Shown here: positions 13,301 to 25,076 of the stretch, in pieces | Layout of the letters: each line of letters starts with the position of its first letter | Position numbering within the stretch: the stretch's first letter is position 1 | Position numbers and translations under genes: made by a program | Notes under the pieces: generated by a model | The model's input: only the letters and a program-made list of their open reading frames with translations | What the model was told of the DNA's origin: nothing | The model's database searches: none | Assembly: GCA_027625915.1 (NCBI GenBank) | Contig: JANTQA010000032.1 | Location: 930,001 to 994,000, forward strand | Source of the DNA: Anaeramoeba flamelloides | Lineage: Eukaryota; Metamonada; Anaeramoebidae | DNA length: 64,000 nucleotides | Direction of reading: 5' to 3'

Positions 13301-16300
13301 ATGCAATTAACAAATAAAAAAAATAAACCAAAAAAAGTTTAAAAGGATCCTCTATTGGCAAAAAATTCAATTAAAAAAAAAAAGTTTAAAAATTTCAAAT
13401 CCAAATTAAGAAAATTTAAAAGAAAAAATTCTAATGTTTCTTCTTGTTTTATATTTCCCAAATACTTGAATTTAAAACAAATTATCTTCTAAAAGTAAAC
13501 AACCGATTTACTTCAAATTAATCTTACTTTTGGTTATATTGTAACCTCTCTATATCGGTCAAAGTAAGGATTTTGTATTATTCTTTCAGGGTAAAAATAA
13601 TTCATCGTTTGAAATAAAAGAAAAATGAAAAAAAAAAAAAACTAATAGATCTCAAAAATTGCCAAAGATCGACACTTCGAAACAAACACAGTTGTATTCA
13701 AAATTAATATTCATAAATAATCAAATTGAAAATTGAGTGTAGCTCTTTGGTGATTTTTTCTAAAAAGATAATAGTTTTCCATTTTAATTTTTTGAAATCT
13801 ATCATACCACACATGCTGTTGATTTGTTTTTGACCGGTATTGGGAACTCTTAAAAATTATAAAAAAAATTTCTTTCTTCAATTTCAAAAATTTATTTTTC
13901 ACCTTAATGACCAACTCTTAAAACAAATTTTTAAAAACTAAAAATACAAAATAAAATCAAAAAAATTAACTAAAAAATACAATTTATTTTCAAAAAATTA
14001 AATTAAAAATATTCTTAATTATTTAATATTATGAATATCTTTTGTTATTGTAATTATCATCATATAATTTATAGTTAAATCAGCGAAGGGTGCGAGATCC
14101 AGAAGTTCTCCAAAAGCATTTAGAATTTACAAAGAAAATATTAAATAAATTTCTTGGGAATGTTTTTAATTCGATTGATAGGATGCCAATAGAATTTCGA
14201 AAAATCTGCCAACAATTAAAAAAAAGTGTAAAAAAGAAATTCCCTAATCATACTGGAGTCACCATTGCAGGTTTCATTTTTCTTAGATATTTATGTCCGT
14301 CAATAATTAGTCCCGACCGAAGTATTTTCCTTGAGGAAAAAATTACGGGGATTTCACGTAAAAATTTGGTGTTCTTTGCAAAGATTATTCAAACCTTTGC
14401 AAATAAGATGGCATTGGGTCTAAAAGACAAATCATTAACCATATTAAAACCATGGCAAGAAAAAGCTAATGCACAATTAGAAAAATTTTTTGAACAAATT
14501 TCAGATCCAATTATCGAAAAAAAGGAAGTTAATAGTGAAGAAATAGTGGAAAGGTATCATGCTCCTTTTAAATTATTGCTAGAACTACGAAAATATTTAT
14601 TAAAATATTTTGATAAAATTGATGCAATATTATTAAAAGATAAAAAGAATGATGGAAAAAATGTAATAATTTTTTTTTTTTTTTTTTTTTATTATTTTTT
14701 CATTTCATTTTTTACAATAATAAATTCTATAGAGTCGATATTTCAAAATTTAGAACACCTTAAATAATTAATTGAAAAAATATATAAAATTCTAGATATG
14801 TTCAAAAACAGTTAATTATTAAATCTTGTTAATAATCCACTTTTTAATTATTATAAACAAATAAAATCCTATATTTGAAAAATTATAAAAAAAAAAACCA
14901 AAAAAATATGAATCACAATTTTTGAAATGAGCATTATTTGATTTTTTATTACTTAACTTTCACTGAAAGTGTGTAACAAGAGGATTTTTTTCTTTTTAAG
15001 ATATAAAATTTAGAAAACACTATATAGACTCAATTGTCTTTTTAATGTTTATTGGTATTTTCTAAGATCTCTTTTTTTTTTTTAACATGAAAAATTGAAA
15101 AAGCAAAAATAAAAGAAATCAAAAAAAAAAAAAAAGTTTAAAAACGATCAAAAAAAAGAAATGAAAACGAAAAAGAAAAAAAGAAACAAAAAAAGAAATT
15201 TTACTCAATTCGAAAAAAAAAAGAAAAGAAAAAAAGAAAAACAAAAAAAAAGAAAAACAAAAATTCAGAATAAATTAGAAAAAATGATTTAGTACTAAAA
15301 ATTGAAAATTTGTTTTGTTAAGAATATAGAATAAAACCCTACAGAAAGCTACTTCCTATTGACATATGAAATGAGTCAACATTTTTGAAAAATAATTTCA
15401 AAAATTAAAATTTTCGACTTTGAAAAAAAAAAAGAGACAAAATTTAATGATCTAAATTATTTATAATATAATTATTTTTATACGGAATGAACTATTAATA
15501 ATTATCGGGTTATTTAATATTTCTATTCAAACTATATTATTAAAACTAACATATTTATTAAATTTTGAGATTAAAATTAAAATTTAATTTCAAAATTCCT
15601 ATTTAAAATTAAAAAAAAGGCAAAATAAATTGTAATGAACCAGTAATATCAAATTAAGTGAAATATTAATACTGATTGAAACTGTCACTTATTGGATATA
15701 TTTCAAAATATGTACATTAAAATATTTCTTCAAAAATGAGAAAAAAAAATAACTTTTTTTTTTGGAGGAACCAATTTCAATAAAATATTGGGGAATATGG
15801 TAAGGATACAAAGGTTTTTTTAAACAATAAAATACAATTATAATTTTTTCCATTCAATTGAAAATTTTGTCAAGATTAAATCCGCTTTCTAGAAAACAAT
15901 TCTTAGGATCATAAATGAAAAAAATAAACAACCAATTTTCACACCATAAAAAATATCAGATAAAATCGAGATCAGAAACTTTCATATGTTTAATTAAAGA
16001 AATGCCATACAGTCAATTTTTTGAATTCAAATAAAATTATTATATAAAATGGAAGATTCAGAAAATATTATGTCTTTTATTAAAGCTATGCCATACTAAA
16101 CAAACAAATTGTATATTTATTAAGAAAACACCAATAAATGATAAATAAAAATATTGGATATTTAAATAGTTATATTAAAAATGAGTTTAATAAAAATAAT
16201 TTAAAATCAATTTTCCCCTCTTTTTTTGGAAATAAATTTTAATTTTATAACATAATATTAAAATGTTAAATAAATCTTTATAATTCCTATTATTCTTTTT

Positions 16301-17596
16301 TATTATTACAATAATGTATAGCAATCATCAATTTCAAATTTTTTACAATCTGATGATCCTTCCACCGAATTGATCATTACATTGAATAAATTGCAGCCAC
16401 CTAATAATCAAAGATTTCAAAAGCAGCATGACATACCTTATGAGGAATTGAAAAAAAAACGGGCAATAAAAATCAAAAAAGAAGAAGAGATGATGGATTA
16501 TTTAAAAGAAACTGAAGATTTTGGCTGTTTAAATAAAGAATATGAAATATATGAAAATGAGATTAGGCCAGCAACTGTAATTGCAGAGGAATTATTAATC
16601 TTTTTTAGAAAATTATACAGAAAGTATCAAATTATAAAAGAAAATGAAGAAAAGGATGAAAAGGACGAAGGCAAAAAAACTGAGAATGAAGAAAATGAAG
16701 GAAATGAAACGAGCAATAATTTAAAGCAAAAAAAGGGGGTTTTCAGGGGCATTGGCAAATCTAAAAAATCAAAAAATTTGGAAAAATTAATTTATCCAAA
16801 TATTGATTGGAAAAACATTGAAAATGATACAGAATATCAAGAATTTGTCGAAAAAACTGGCGAGTTGAAAAAATGTAAATTAGATAATTTGAATTGTTCA
16901 GAAAAATTAGCCTTTTGGATTAATATTTCAAATTTGCTTATGATACATAGCTGTATTGTTAATAAAGAAGCGCCAGATAATATTTTTAATTTAAATCAAC
17001 TAAATGGTAATTATTCCTATCTGATCGATGGAAATCGATATTCTCGGGATGATATAACCCAGGGGGTCTTTATAAGAAGCCAGAAATATTTCCATCGTGG
17101 CGATCCTAGATTATCACAAGTTCTACCTGAGGGTGGCTTGATAAATTACATCTATTTTGCAATCTCGGACATTCAATTACACAGCCCAGAGGTTTTTGTT
17201 TATCATGCAGACCAAATCGATCGCGAACTTGTTTCTGCTTGCCATCATTTTTTATTAAGAAAATTATCCGTACAGGGACTCAAAACAAAAAACGCCAAAT
17301 TAATTCTCCCCACTTTGTTTAGATGGAATAAAAATGCTTTTGGCGGTAGCGATTCCAAAATTGTAGACTTTATACTTTCAACTTTAGGTGTTGTCAATTC
17401 AAGTCTATACAAGCATATTTTGCAATTGAAAAAAGACGGGTTTGAGATGGAATATAGAGACTTGGATGATAACCAAACCAAATTAATATCGAATCCACAA
17501 TTGATCATTAGATTTCCTGAAGATAGAGCATCCGTAATACAAAAGGAACCCTATTTTTCATTTTTAATTCAATCGAAAATTAAAAAAAGAAAATAA
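9902..17596 (+). CDS. C2-RasGAP-DUF547 protein (multi-exon; 5' end not found)
   Basis: Putative Ras GTPase-activating protein. Exons I can join: 9902-10286, 10471-10530, 10806-11111, 14075-14662, 16322-17596; the last four introns are GT-AG and all phase 0. The first exon encodes a C2-like fold (starting VLELNEGDL, ending QIKLKIHIAYTK). Exons 3-4 hold the RasGAP domain: LFRVNSIATK carries the arginine finger, and FLRYLCPSIISP is the second signature. Exon 5 carries DUF547 (AFWINISNLLMIH, then YSRDDITQGV). The visible product is about 870 residues. A C2 next to RasGAP is typical of membrane-recruited GAPs; linkage to DUF547 is unusual. Within the C2 exon the frame changes by one at the A run 10200-10223, probably a homopolymer error. 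The C2 exon starts in mid-codon, so an earlier exon exists; I could not place it. A different splice to a small exon at 14735 would end the protein after RasGAP. Confidence 0.8.
10324..10359 (+). repeat. Long poly(A) run in intron 1 of the RasGAP gene
   Basis: About 36 consecutive A in the 184-bp intron between the C2 exon and the 60-bp exon 10471-10530. Such runs are common in this window (also 34771-34814) and are risky positions for sequencing and assembly. Confidence 0.9.
12570..13920 (+). repeat. Diverged copy of the 38-kb/51-kb TIR family, interrupted
   Basis: Shares with 51410-52060 and with the minus strand of 38035-38913 the blocks TTTCTCCATACTCGAGGAAT, a GTAACCTCTCTATATCGGTC-type segment and AGATCGACACTTC...GAGTGTAGCTCTTTGG. 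It is broken up by the TTAA MITE (12702-12871) and by an unrelated A-rich segment with repeated GGATCTCAAT near 13130-13250. It lies wholly within the RasGAP intron. Confidence 0.6.
12702..12871. mobile_element. 170-bp MITE with TTAA target duplication
   Basis: Ends are GGGACTAATCTCTATTA and TAATAGAGACTAGTCCC, flanked by TTAA at 12698-12701 and 12872-12875. A second copy of the arm sequence lies inside (12732-12745), so the left end also forms a tight hairpin. A TTAA duplication is the hallmark of the piggyBac superfamily; there is no transposase here. The GGGAYTAG start resembles the right end of the element at 18259-19002. Confidence 0.7.
14663..16321 (+). other. 1,659-bp intron of the RasGAP gene
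   Basis: GTAATA donor followed at once by a long T run; acceptor AATGTATAG before the DUF547 exon. Both sides are phase 0, so the joined peptide reads GKN-QSSISNFLQ. Contents are AT-rich, with an A-rich K/E-like tract at about 15100-15270 that resembles the end of the 6240-6700 repeat. No gene was seen inside. Confidence 0.6.
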
Positions 17597-17994
17597 TTTT
17601 TTTTTTAACATTTGATTTTATTTTATTTTCAATAATGAAACGAGATAAAATTACTATTTTTATTTATTTTTTTATTGTTATTTTTTGATTGAAATAATAA
17701 ATTTATAAATATTATCAAAAAGTAAATTCCTTCAAACTTTTTTTTTTTTTATTATTTTTTTTATTTCTGAGAATTTTTTTTAAAAGGAAGTTTACTTCTC
17801 TTAAATAAAATCAATCAATCAATATCTAAGAATTATTTTTTCTTAAATATTTTAAACACATCTTTGTAATACAAAGTATTGGAATGGTTTTAAATATGTT
17901 AACATTTTTAACCATATTGTTGAAAAATGTTAATTTAAACTCCACTTCACTCAAAGGGGGACAGCCAAAAATGAAAAAATCACTTTATTTTTTA

Positions 17995-19275
17995 AGAATC
18001 ATCCAAACTTGTTTTGTTTAGAAATACGAGAAATAATAAACTTAGTATTAGAGTCTATAATCATAAAAGAAATACCTAAACAAACTATAAATTTTTCAAA
18101 AAATAAAAAAATGTTAAAAAATATTTTGGGCCCTTTTCATTGGTAGATCTTGTGCAAAATTTTCAATTTCTTTATAAAATTAGAATTGTTGACAATAAGA
18201 TTTTTCAATTGTTAATGTTTGAATTTAAAAAGAATATACAAAACCTCACTTTTCTTAACCGATTAGCGTCTTCCAAGGAGAAGCCTAGGATCAAAGTATG
18301 TTGTTATTTGACCAAATCACATTAGTGTTACATGGTTCAAATGTCTCTAAAAAATCGATTGCAAAGTAGAAATATTTGTTGATCTCATCAATTAAAAATG
18401 ATCTATGTATTAGTAAAAAACCCAGCAAATTCAGAATAAAATCTGCATTTCGCCATAAATTTTATGATTGAATTATCAATATTTAGACTACAAAGCGATA
18501 AAATATCTATCTTAAATTTATGGCGAAATGTAGATTAGTTACTAAAAAATTCGTTTTTTTTTAAAAATTAAATAATTAACCAATAAAGTTTTTTGTCAAA
18601 TTATTTCTCAAATCATGGAAATATATTGATATTATAATTAGACTTATTAAAAGCAAACAAAACTAATCAGTCTTTGTACTTTTATGTTGATGATTATTGA
18701 GCTAATCTTTGAAATTCCAAAATTCTAAAAATAGTTACTTTTGGAAGTTCTAAATCTAAATTATTAACCTAGAATACTGTATTTTGGGTTTTTATTTTTA
18801 GATTTGGAAAAGTAATTAAAAAAAAATTTTTCAAAATGAAACTTTTTTAATTGTGATCATTAGTAAAAAATGTAATAATTTATTGTTCAATAAGATTTAT
18901 AATAGATTTTTTAGAGCTATTCGAGCCATGGTGCACTAATACCATTTACACCCAATTACAACATACTTTGATTATAGAGAAATCTATGGTGACGCTAATC
19001 CCTTAAGGTTAATTTTTAGTTTCAAACATTTTTTTTTTTCAAATTTATTTTTTCAAATAAACTTATTCGAAAAAAATAAAAAAGAAAAAAAAAAAGGGAA
19101 AAGCAAAATATAAAAAAAAAAAAATTTGCAAAAAGAGAAAAAATGATTCTTTATCTAAAAATTGAAATTTTATTTCGAGAAGAATAATGAATTAGACTCA
19201 TAGAATATGTTTTATTTCTCAATAAAACTGGGCCCCTTCGACTAAAAAAGAGTTTATATATACATAACTACATGT
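17995..19275 (+). repeat. Dispersed repeat copy split by an insertion
   Basis: 17995-18254 matches the left half and 19007-19275 the right half of the uninterrupted copy at 6240-6700. The break falls exactly where the TTAA-flanked element begins and ends, so the 6240-6700 copy acts as a natural empty-site comparison. Confidence 0.75.
18259..19002. mobile_element. 744-bp foldback element with TTAA target duplication
   Basis: Arms of about 100 bp: 18259-18360 (CCGATTAGCGTC, ATCAAAGTATGTTGT) and 18906-19002, whose reverse complement reads GGGATTAGCGTC then ATCAAAGTATGTTGT. TTAA lies on both sides (18255-18258, 19003-19006). Inside is a second palindrome: CTGCATTTCGCCATAAATTT near 18441 pairs with AAATTTATGGCGAAATGTAG near 18515. 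No transposase frame was found. The TTAA duplication suggests mobilisation by a piggyBac-type transposase (inference). Confidence 0.75.
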
Positions 19276-20530
19276 AATAATATTTTTTTTGATGAGAAAA
19301 TATGTATTAAATTTAAAGTGATCCGCTATCAAATGAAGGAGAAGAAAATTTTAAAAAATGCAATTTACAAAGGAAAATAAATTATTTTTATTCTTTTTTT
19401 TTTTTTAGTAATCAATTTATCTTCCTATTAACTTTCTCAATTCATTATAACATCTATTGATATTTCAAATTAAATTAATTATTATTTGATGGTTAAGATC
19501 ATTGTATTATTAAAATGTAGATTTTTTTACCTCTCTATTAGTTTTAATGTTATTTGGAATTTTTTTTATATTAATCCATAAAAAATTTTTCGATGGGGTT
19601 TTAATCTTGGTAATTTAGAATACTAATAAAGTATTGATAAATATTTTGGTTTAAAAAAAGATATCAGAATATTTTGATGTTTATGATAAGTTATTATATT
19701 ATTAGAGAAAAAATATTAATTATTTTTTTTCATCATTAAAGAAAATTGTGGAAATTTTTTAGCTTTGAATAATTTCTTGATGTTTTCCACACTAAAAAAA
19801 TCCACATATATGTATTAATTGGGTTTTAATAATTAGGAAATATTTATCACCGGTAGACACTTTATTTTGTAAATGCTTGCCTGAATAAATATTATATTTT
19901 AAATAATTTCTTTCAACTTTTATTCTTTACATATTAACTTTTTTTCCTTCAAGTTATTCATATCCATCAAAGATTACCTTATCCTAGAAAATGATTTGCA
20001 TCAAATCTTTTCCATATATAATACTAGTACAATATTTAGAGTTCATTTCTTTCTGTCCTGATCTTTCTTTTTAATTTTAATTTGCATTGTTGGGTATATC
20101 CATATAAATCACTATGATCTCAAAATTTTTGCTACTGTGCAAAAACAGTTGAACACATTTTTTTGAGGATTTTATTAATCTCAAAAAAAGGATCTTTAAA
20201 TAAAACAGAAAGAATTCTCCTTCATTTAGAAAATTTCTCTTGTTTTATTTCTCCTTCGGTTTATTTTTATTAGTTATATGATCTACAACTAGCAGAAATT
20301 ATGAACTTTGAAATTATTTTTGAAATCTTGCAGTGGACTTCAGTATTTGTATTTTCCTGCTTTTTAGGAAACATGGTATAAAATCCAAATATACTCTTTT
20401 TTCAGTTTTTTTTTAAAACTAACAATTAATTCAGATTGATTTGAATTGTAATAAAACATTAATTTATTAAGAGAAAGGAGTAATGAAAGAAAATTAATTC
20501 AAATAAAAAGCAAATAGAGAAGAAAATTAA

Positions 20531-20591
<61 letters not shown>

Positions 20592-20600
20592 CATTTACAT
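20531..20600. repeat. TA then TTA microsatellite
   Basis: A run of TA dinucleotides passes directly into a run of TTA trinucleotides. A similar compound tract in the reverse order (AAT then TA) is at 36598-36652. Confidence 0.95.
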
Positions 20601-20614
20601 GATCGAATAAAAAA

Positions 20615-21200
20615 CTATCCACTGTCTTTAAGTTTTCCAGGATTTGAAAGAATTGAGTTCAATCAAGGATTTTAGTAAATTCTTTTAAATTCTGGGCAAT
20701 CTCTGTTAGCATTTTTTGATTTGATAAATAAAAAGAAAATTTCAAAAATTTTCTTTTAATTTCTCAAATTTAAAAAAAGCGCCGTTAGGTTTTCTTGAGT
20801 TTTCTGTTTATTTGTAAAATCGTTAGATTTTCTGTTAACTGTGTTTAAATTTGAGAAATTTAAATAAAATTTATGAACTTTTCTTTTTATTTCTCACATT
20901 AAAAAAAATCTAGAACACTTAACAAATAAAACAGAAAACCTCAAGAAAACTGCAAGTAGGTTTTTTTTAATTTCTCAAATTAAAAAATCCTAGGCACTCT
21001 ACGGCACTTGACGGAACTCGACAGTACATCCCCAGAATATATTGGAGAAGTAAAAGCCAGATGAAAAGAAAATCGGTTACAGATTAAAATTCCACAATTT
21101 GTGATTAATAATTGGTATTCCACTGCCTTTGGGTTTTTTATTTTTTTAATTTGAGAGGATTTAGTCGAATCTTTGATTTTACTAAATTCTTTTCAAATTA
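20615..21200. repeat. Palindromic hairpin array 2
   Basis: Palindromes of the same family as 8375-8865: AGTTTTCCAGGATTTGAAAG pairs with CTTTTAAATTCTGGGCAAT (about 20630-20700), followed by arms such as TTAGGTTTTCTTGAGTTTTC and its complement further on, and a last unit at 21128-21200. Between units are short GC-richer spacers such as GGCACTCTACGGCACTTGAC near 20995, resembling the spacer at 47387-47420. Confidence 0.7.
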
Positions 21201-21907
21201 AAATATATATATAGATTTAGAATACCTCTCAGAGTGGGGTACAATGCAACGGAATTTATAATTATATATAATTTATACTATTTTGTCAATTTTTTGTTTT
21301 TAATTTTTTATAATTACATTTTCTTTATTACATTAAGTTTTCTAACCATTAGAGCTTTGATGAAAAATTCTCAACAAGGGATTTTTTAAATTAAGAAACA
21401 GTATAGAGGGGAGTTAAATTTTCAGAAAATAATAAAAAAAAATTATTTATCTTTTAATGGTGTAGTAAATTTACAATAATATAAAACAAAATATTTCGAA
21501 CTGAAACAATAATATAGAAGACTCAAAAAAAACACATTAATCTCTTAATTAAAAAACAGGATATTTTTAATAAAATAATTTTCAAATATTAATATATGAA
21601 CAATAAAAGAATTGTAAATATTTTGATTTTCTAAAAAACTAATAAATGCAGAATCGCAAACGATCTGCGAGTCAAAAAAAATCTAAAAACTTTAAAAAAA
21701 AACGATACTCGAATCACACCAAAGTGTATAAAAATATTCAAATTTATGTAATTTCATTTATCCAATCGATTCATTTATTTTTTTAATTTTTATTTATTAA
21801 AAAAAAAAATAAGGTATGAAAAATATTGCATTAATATAAAAAAAAAAAGGACAAAAAACAAAACATCAAAGAAAAAATAAATTTTTTTAATTATATTGAC
21901 TTGTAAT

Positions 21908-24900
21908 TTAAAATTTTTTGATAATTTGAAAAAATTCAGCTATTTGATCTTGATAGGTAATTTGGAAAATTTTCATTACATCAAAATAATTCAAAAATAA
22001 TTGCCCATCAATTTCCGTCTTCTCAATTAGTGAATGTAGATTAAATTGCTTTGCATATCCATCGAGATCAAAGGTTGTATCTTTATCAACTACCATAGAG
22101 GTTTCATCGATACTTTCTTTTAAAACTTGTAAGTCATTATTATTGTTTATTAATTGAGTATAAATATTTTTGCAAAATAACCAATTGTCTTTAAAATATG
22201 CGAATTCAAGGGATTTCCGATCGAAGCACTCTAAAGATATTGTAGCCAATATTTTCCAGTTTAATAATTCTGCATTTAATATGCTTATTGAATCTTTCTT
22301 TGATTTTAATATACTTAAAATGGTTTGGACTAAAGCAAAGAAAAGAAAATGTTTTATTTGTAATAGATTTAATGTAGAGCAATTTATTTGTTTAGCTTGT
22401 TTGATTAGATTATAGAATAAATATAATCCATTAAATTCATTTTTACAAAATATACCAATTATTTTCAGGAATTGGAAATTCAATTTTCTTAATTCTTGGA
22501 ATGAGTTCAAATCAACCATAGATCGAGTTAAAAATAATTCTTTTATTTGATTGGTTAATAATTTTTGTTGTAAATTTAAGATATTTTGTTTATAAATCTG
22601 CGTAAAGCATTCAATAGTCAACACAGCTCTCAAATTCTGTTCTTCAAATAATTTTGAACCGAAGAAATACACCAATGAAAAATCCATTTTTGAAAATGAT
22701 GAAATAATCGTTTTTTTCCTTTTTTCAAATTCATTTCTAAATGGGATCAAATCCTTATGGACTGTATTTTTATCATATTCTTCCTTTTCCCAATTAATTT
22801 CAAATTTCGAATAGTTGACGTTTTCCTCCTTCTCAATAATTTTGTTTAGTTCTTCTTCGCGGGATTGAATGTTGCCATATTTTAAGGAATCCTGTCCTCG
22901 GTTTCTTTTTCTTATTACACTGTTTGGATCCATTCGGAAACGTTGATCGTATTGTTGTATTTGATTGGAAAGTTCATTGTTTTGGTTTCCAATCTCAATT
23001 AATTTGTCTTTTGAAATTAATGGTTCTAAAAATCTTTTGATTTCAATTTTATTATAAAAATTTATTTCCTTTTCCTTTTCATAATTGCCTATTGTTTTTT
23101 CTCGGATATAAAATGCATTCTTTGCATATGTGATCGAGCTCGTGGAAATTGACGATTTATTTTGAAGTGGACTAATGTCATTATATATCTTTTCAAATGG
23201 TATGTTATCAATAATAATTTCGTTTTCAACTTTGATCCATGTCCTTCTTTGGAAATCCTTAATATAAGCCCAATGCGAAAATGATGCCGCAAAGGTTTCG
23301 GGTGCAACACATCTTTCAATAATAATTGCTCCAAGTAAAAATTTTTCATTTGATTGCTTTGGTAAAATAAATTGATTTAATGAATTCTTTTGATTGATCA
23401 ATTTTTTTTCTAAATCTTCTTTTTTTTCTAATGCCTCTTTTTCTAAAATATTAATAAATGGTAATATGTCTTGAAGTATAGATTTTCTTTCCTTTTCTTT
23501 TTCTGTTTCTTGTTTTTCTTCTTCCTCTTCAATGTCAATTTCTATTTCTTTGAGATTATCATTTTTGCTTTCTATATCATTCTCATTCTCCTTTTCATTT
23601 ACATTTTTGTTTTCATTTTCATTTTCATTTTCCTTTTCACTTTCATTTTCATTTCCACTTTCACTTTCACTTTTGTTTAAATTGTTTAAATAATTTCCCA
23701 CATAGGAAAGAACCTTATCCAAGCTTAAAGTTGTTTTATCATATTTTGATAAATTATTTAATTTTTTTTCTGTTTCTTTTAACCCCGTATTCAATTCATA
23801 TATTCCTTGGCGTTTTAGTTTAATTTCTTCAAGGTTGTGTTCAAGATAATTATCAAAGGATAGCTCAAAAGGAAGTTCAAAAATATTATTCCTGATATTT
23901 GGAAGATTAAAAATTAAAAAATTTGGAGATTCTTTCATTAATTTCTCAATTGGGATTTCTTCATTTAGTGCTAAAGGTACATTCTGTAATGAAGTGTCTA
24001 AAGTGTAATTAAGGCATAATTGGTTATGCAATTGGGATACCTGCTTTTCTATTGGTTTCTTTGTAATATAACTATATAATAATAAGGCTTGTTCCATTTC
24101 TTTGATTAATGTTCGATGAGATAAAATTTTTGTTTCAGATAGATTAATCCCTTGGCTCTTCTTTTTCATTTCTTCTTTCATTTGTTTCACATCTTTCATT
24201 TCCATTTCTTCTTTTTTTTCTTTTTCTTTTTCTTTTTCTTTTTCTTTTTCTTCTTTTTGATTTATGTCCTGATACGACAGCTTTGAAATTGTCATTGGTT
24301 CAAGTTCGGTGCTTTTATAATCTGACCAATATAGTTTTGTTGCAAGGCTTTGTAGCTCAAAAATCAAATTCATTGATTCAAAATCTTGTTTTCTTTGTTT
24401 CTTAAGAGTATTTAAATCTTGTTGTTCAATCTTTTCTAAGCTCTCTTGCCAACTGTTTTCTTGGGGGTAAAACCTAAATAGAAAGTCAACAAATGTTGGA
24501 ATTGATAAATAAGCCTGGAGGTATGCATTTAAATAATTGTCCCCATTTCTTACACGCTTCAGTGAAACAGGTAAAAATTGGCTTTGTTTTTTTTTTAAAT
24601 TTGGATCAATTTGGGAATAGTTCGATCGATTTGCGATACCATTCGCGCCACCTCCCAATCCCGTATTTGGGTGCGAATCTACCATTTGCGGTCCGTTTGA
24701 TATCGCGTTTTGAGTTGGTGATTCGACTTGTTATTAATAGTTTACAAAATATTAAATTAAAGAAAAAGTAAGAAAATAATTAAAAAAGAGTTTTTTGTTT
24801 TTTGTTTTTTGAAGGGTTAGGATCTGAGAAGAAAAAAAAATCTTTTCATTTTTGTTTTGTTTTTTTGAATTTGGAAAATATACTTAAACTCATTGACTGG

Positions 24901-25076
24901 GAATCAGTTGTCTCTGAAGTTGATTCGTTTGAGTTAGGATTATAATTCGTTATTCGATCATATAAATATTCTTGTGACAATCGTGGATTTTGGTGAACAA
25001 CTTTCTTCACAATATCAAAATTAAACCCCATTCCAACAAAAAAATCAATTTTTTCTTGTAGTTCCAATTCACTCAT
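21908..25076 (-). CDS. UBA - catalytically degenerate USP25/28-like - SAM-like protein
   Basis: Two exons (25076-24884 and 24726-21908; 157-bp GT-AG intron, phase 1) give 1,003 residues starting MSELELQEKIDFF. Residues ~5-45 look like a UBA domain (VGMGFNFDIVKKVV). The USP region aligns with the USP25/28/Ubp2 type, with the long helical insert (ELSFDNYLEHNLEEIKLKRQ) before the last box. The Cys box reads VSLKRVRNGDNYLNAYLQ; where active enzymes have GNTCW there is Asn (about residue 128) and no Cys. The His box reads SFSHWAYIKD instead of GHYWAYI, and the third catalytic residue is not kept. So the protein probably binds ubiquitin or scaffolds rather than cleaves. K/E and E/N runs sit in loops. 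The last ~55 residues (IDGQLFLNYF) resemble a SAM domain. Cleavage activity elsewhere in the protein cannot be excluded. Confidence 0.8.

Larger units (their letters stand above)
11112..14074 (+). other. 2,963-bp intron of the RasGAP gene
   Basis: GTATGA donor right after the codon for the last residue of KYDGILC and a TTTATAG acceptor before LNQRRVRDPEV; both flanks are phase 0 and the joined peptide reads as a continuous RasGAP domain. The intron is filled with mobile-element sequence: a TTAA-flanked MITE at 12702-12871 and a diverged copy of the 38035-38913 family on both sides of it. Confidence 0.75.
17597..21907. other. Intergenic region, RasGAP to UBA/USP-like gene
   Basis: The two genes converge here (plus-strand gene on the left, minus-strand on the right). 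No gene was found. It holds the split dispersed repeat (17995-18254 and 19007-19275), the TTAA element 18259-19002, a TA then TTA microsatellite at 20531-20600 and the second hairpin array. Confidence 0.6.

Noticed and set aside
14663-14767. In-frame continuation of the RasGAP exon
   Set aside because: It reads through a T20 tract giving a poly-Phe run; a GTAATA donor at 14663 and a phase-0 join to 16322 explain the data better.
14733-14817. Stop-codon reassignment (TAA read as Gln) suggested by coding-like residues after a TAA
   Set aside because: All the long, well-identified genes end at TAA and lack internal TAA, so the standard code holds.
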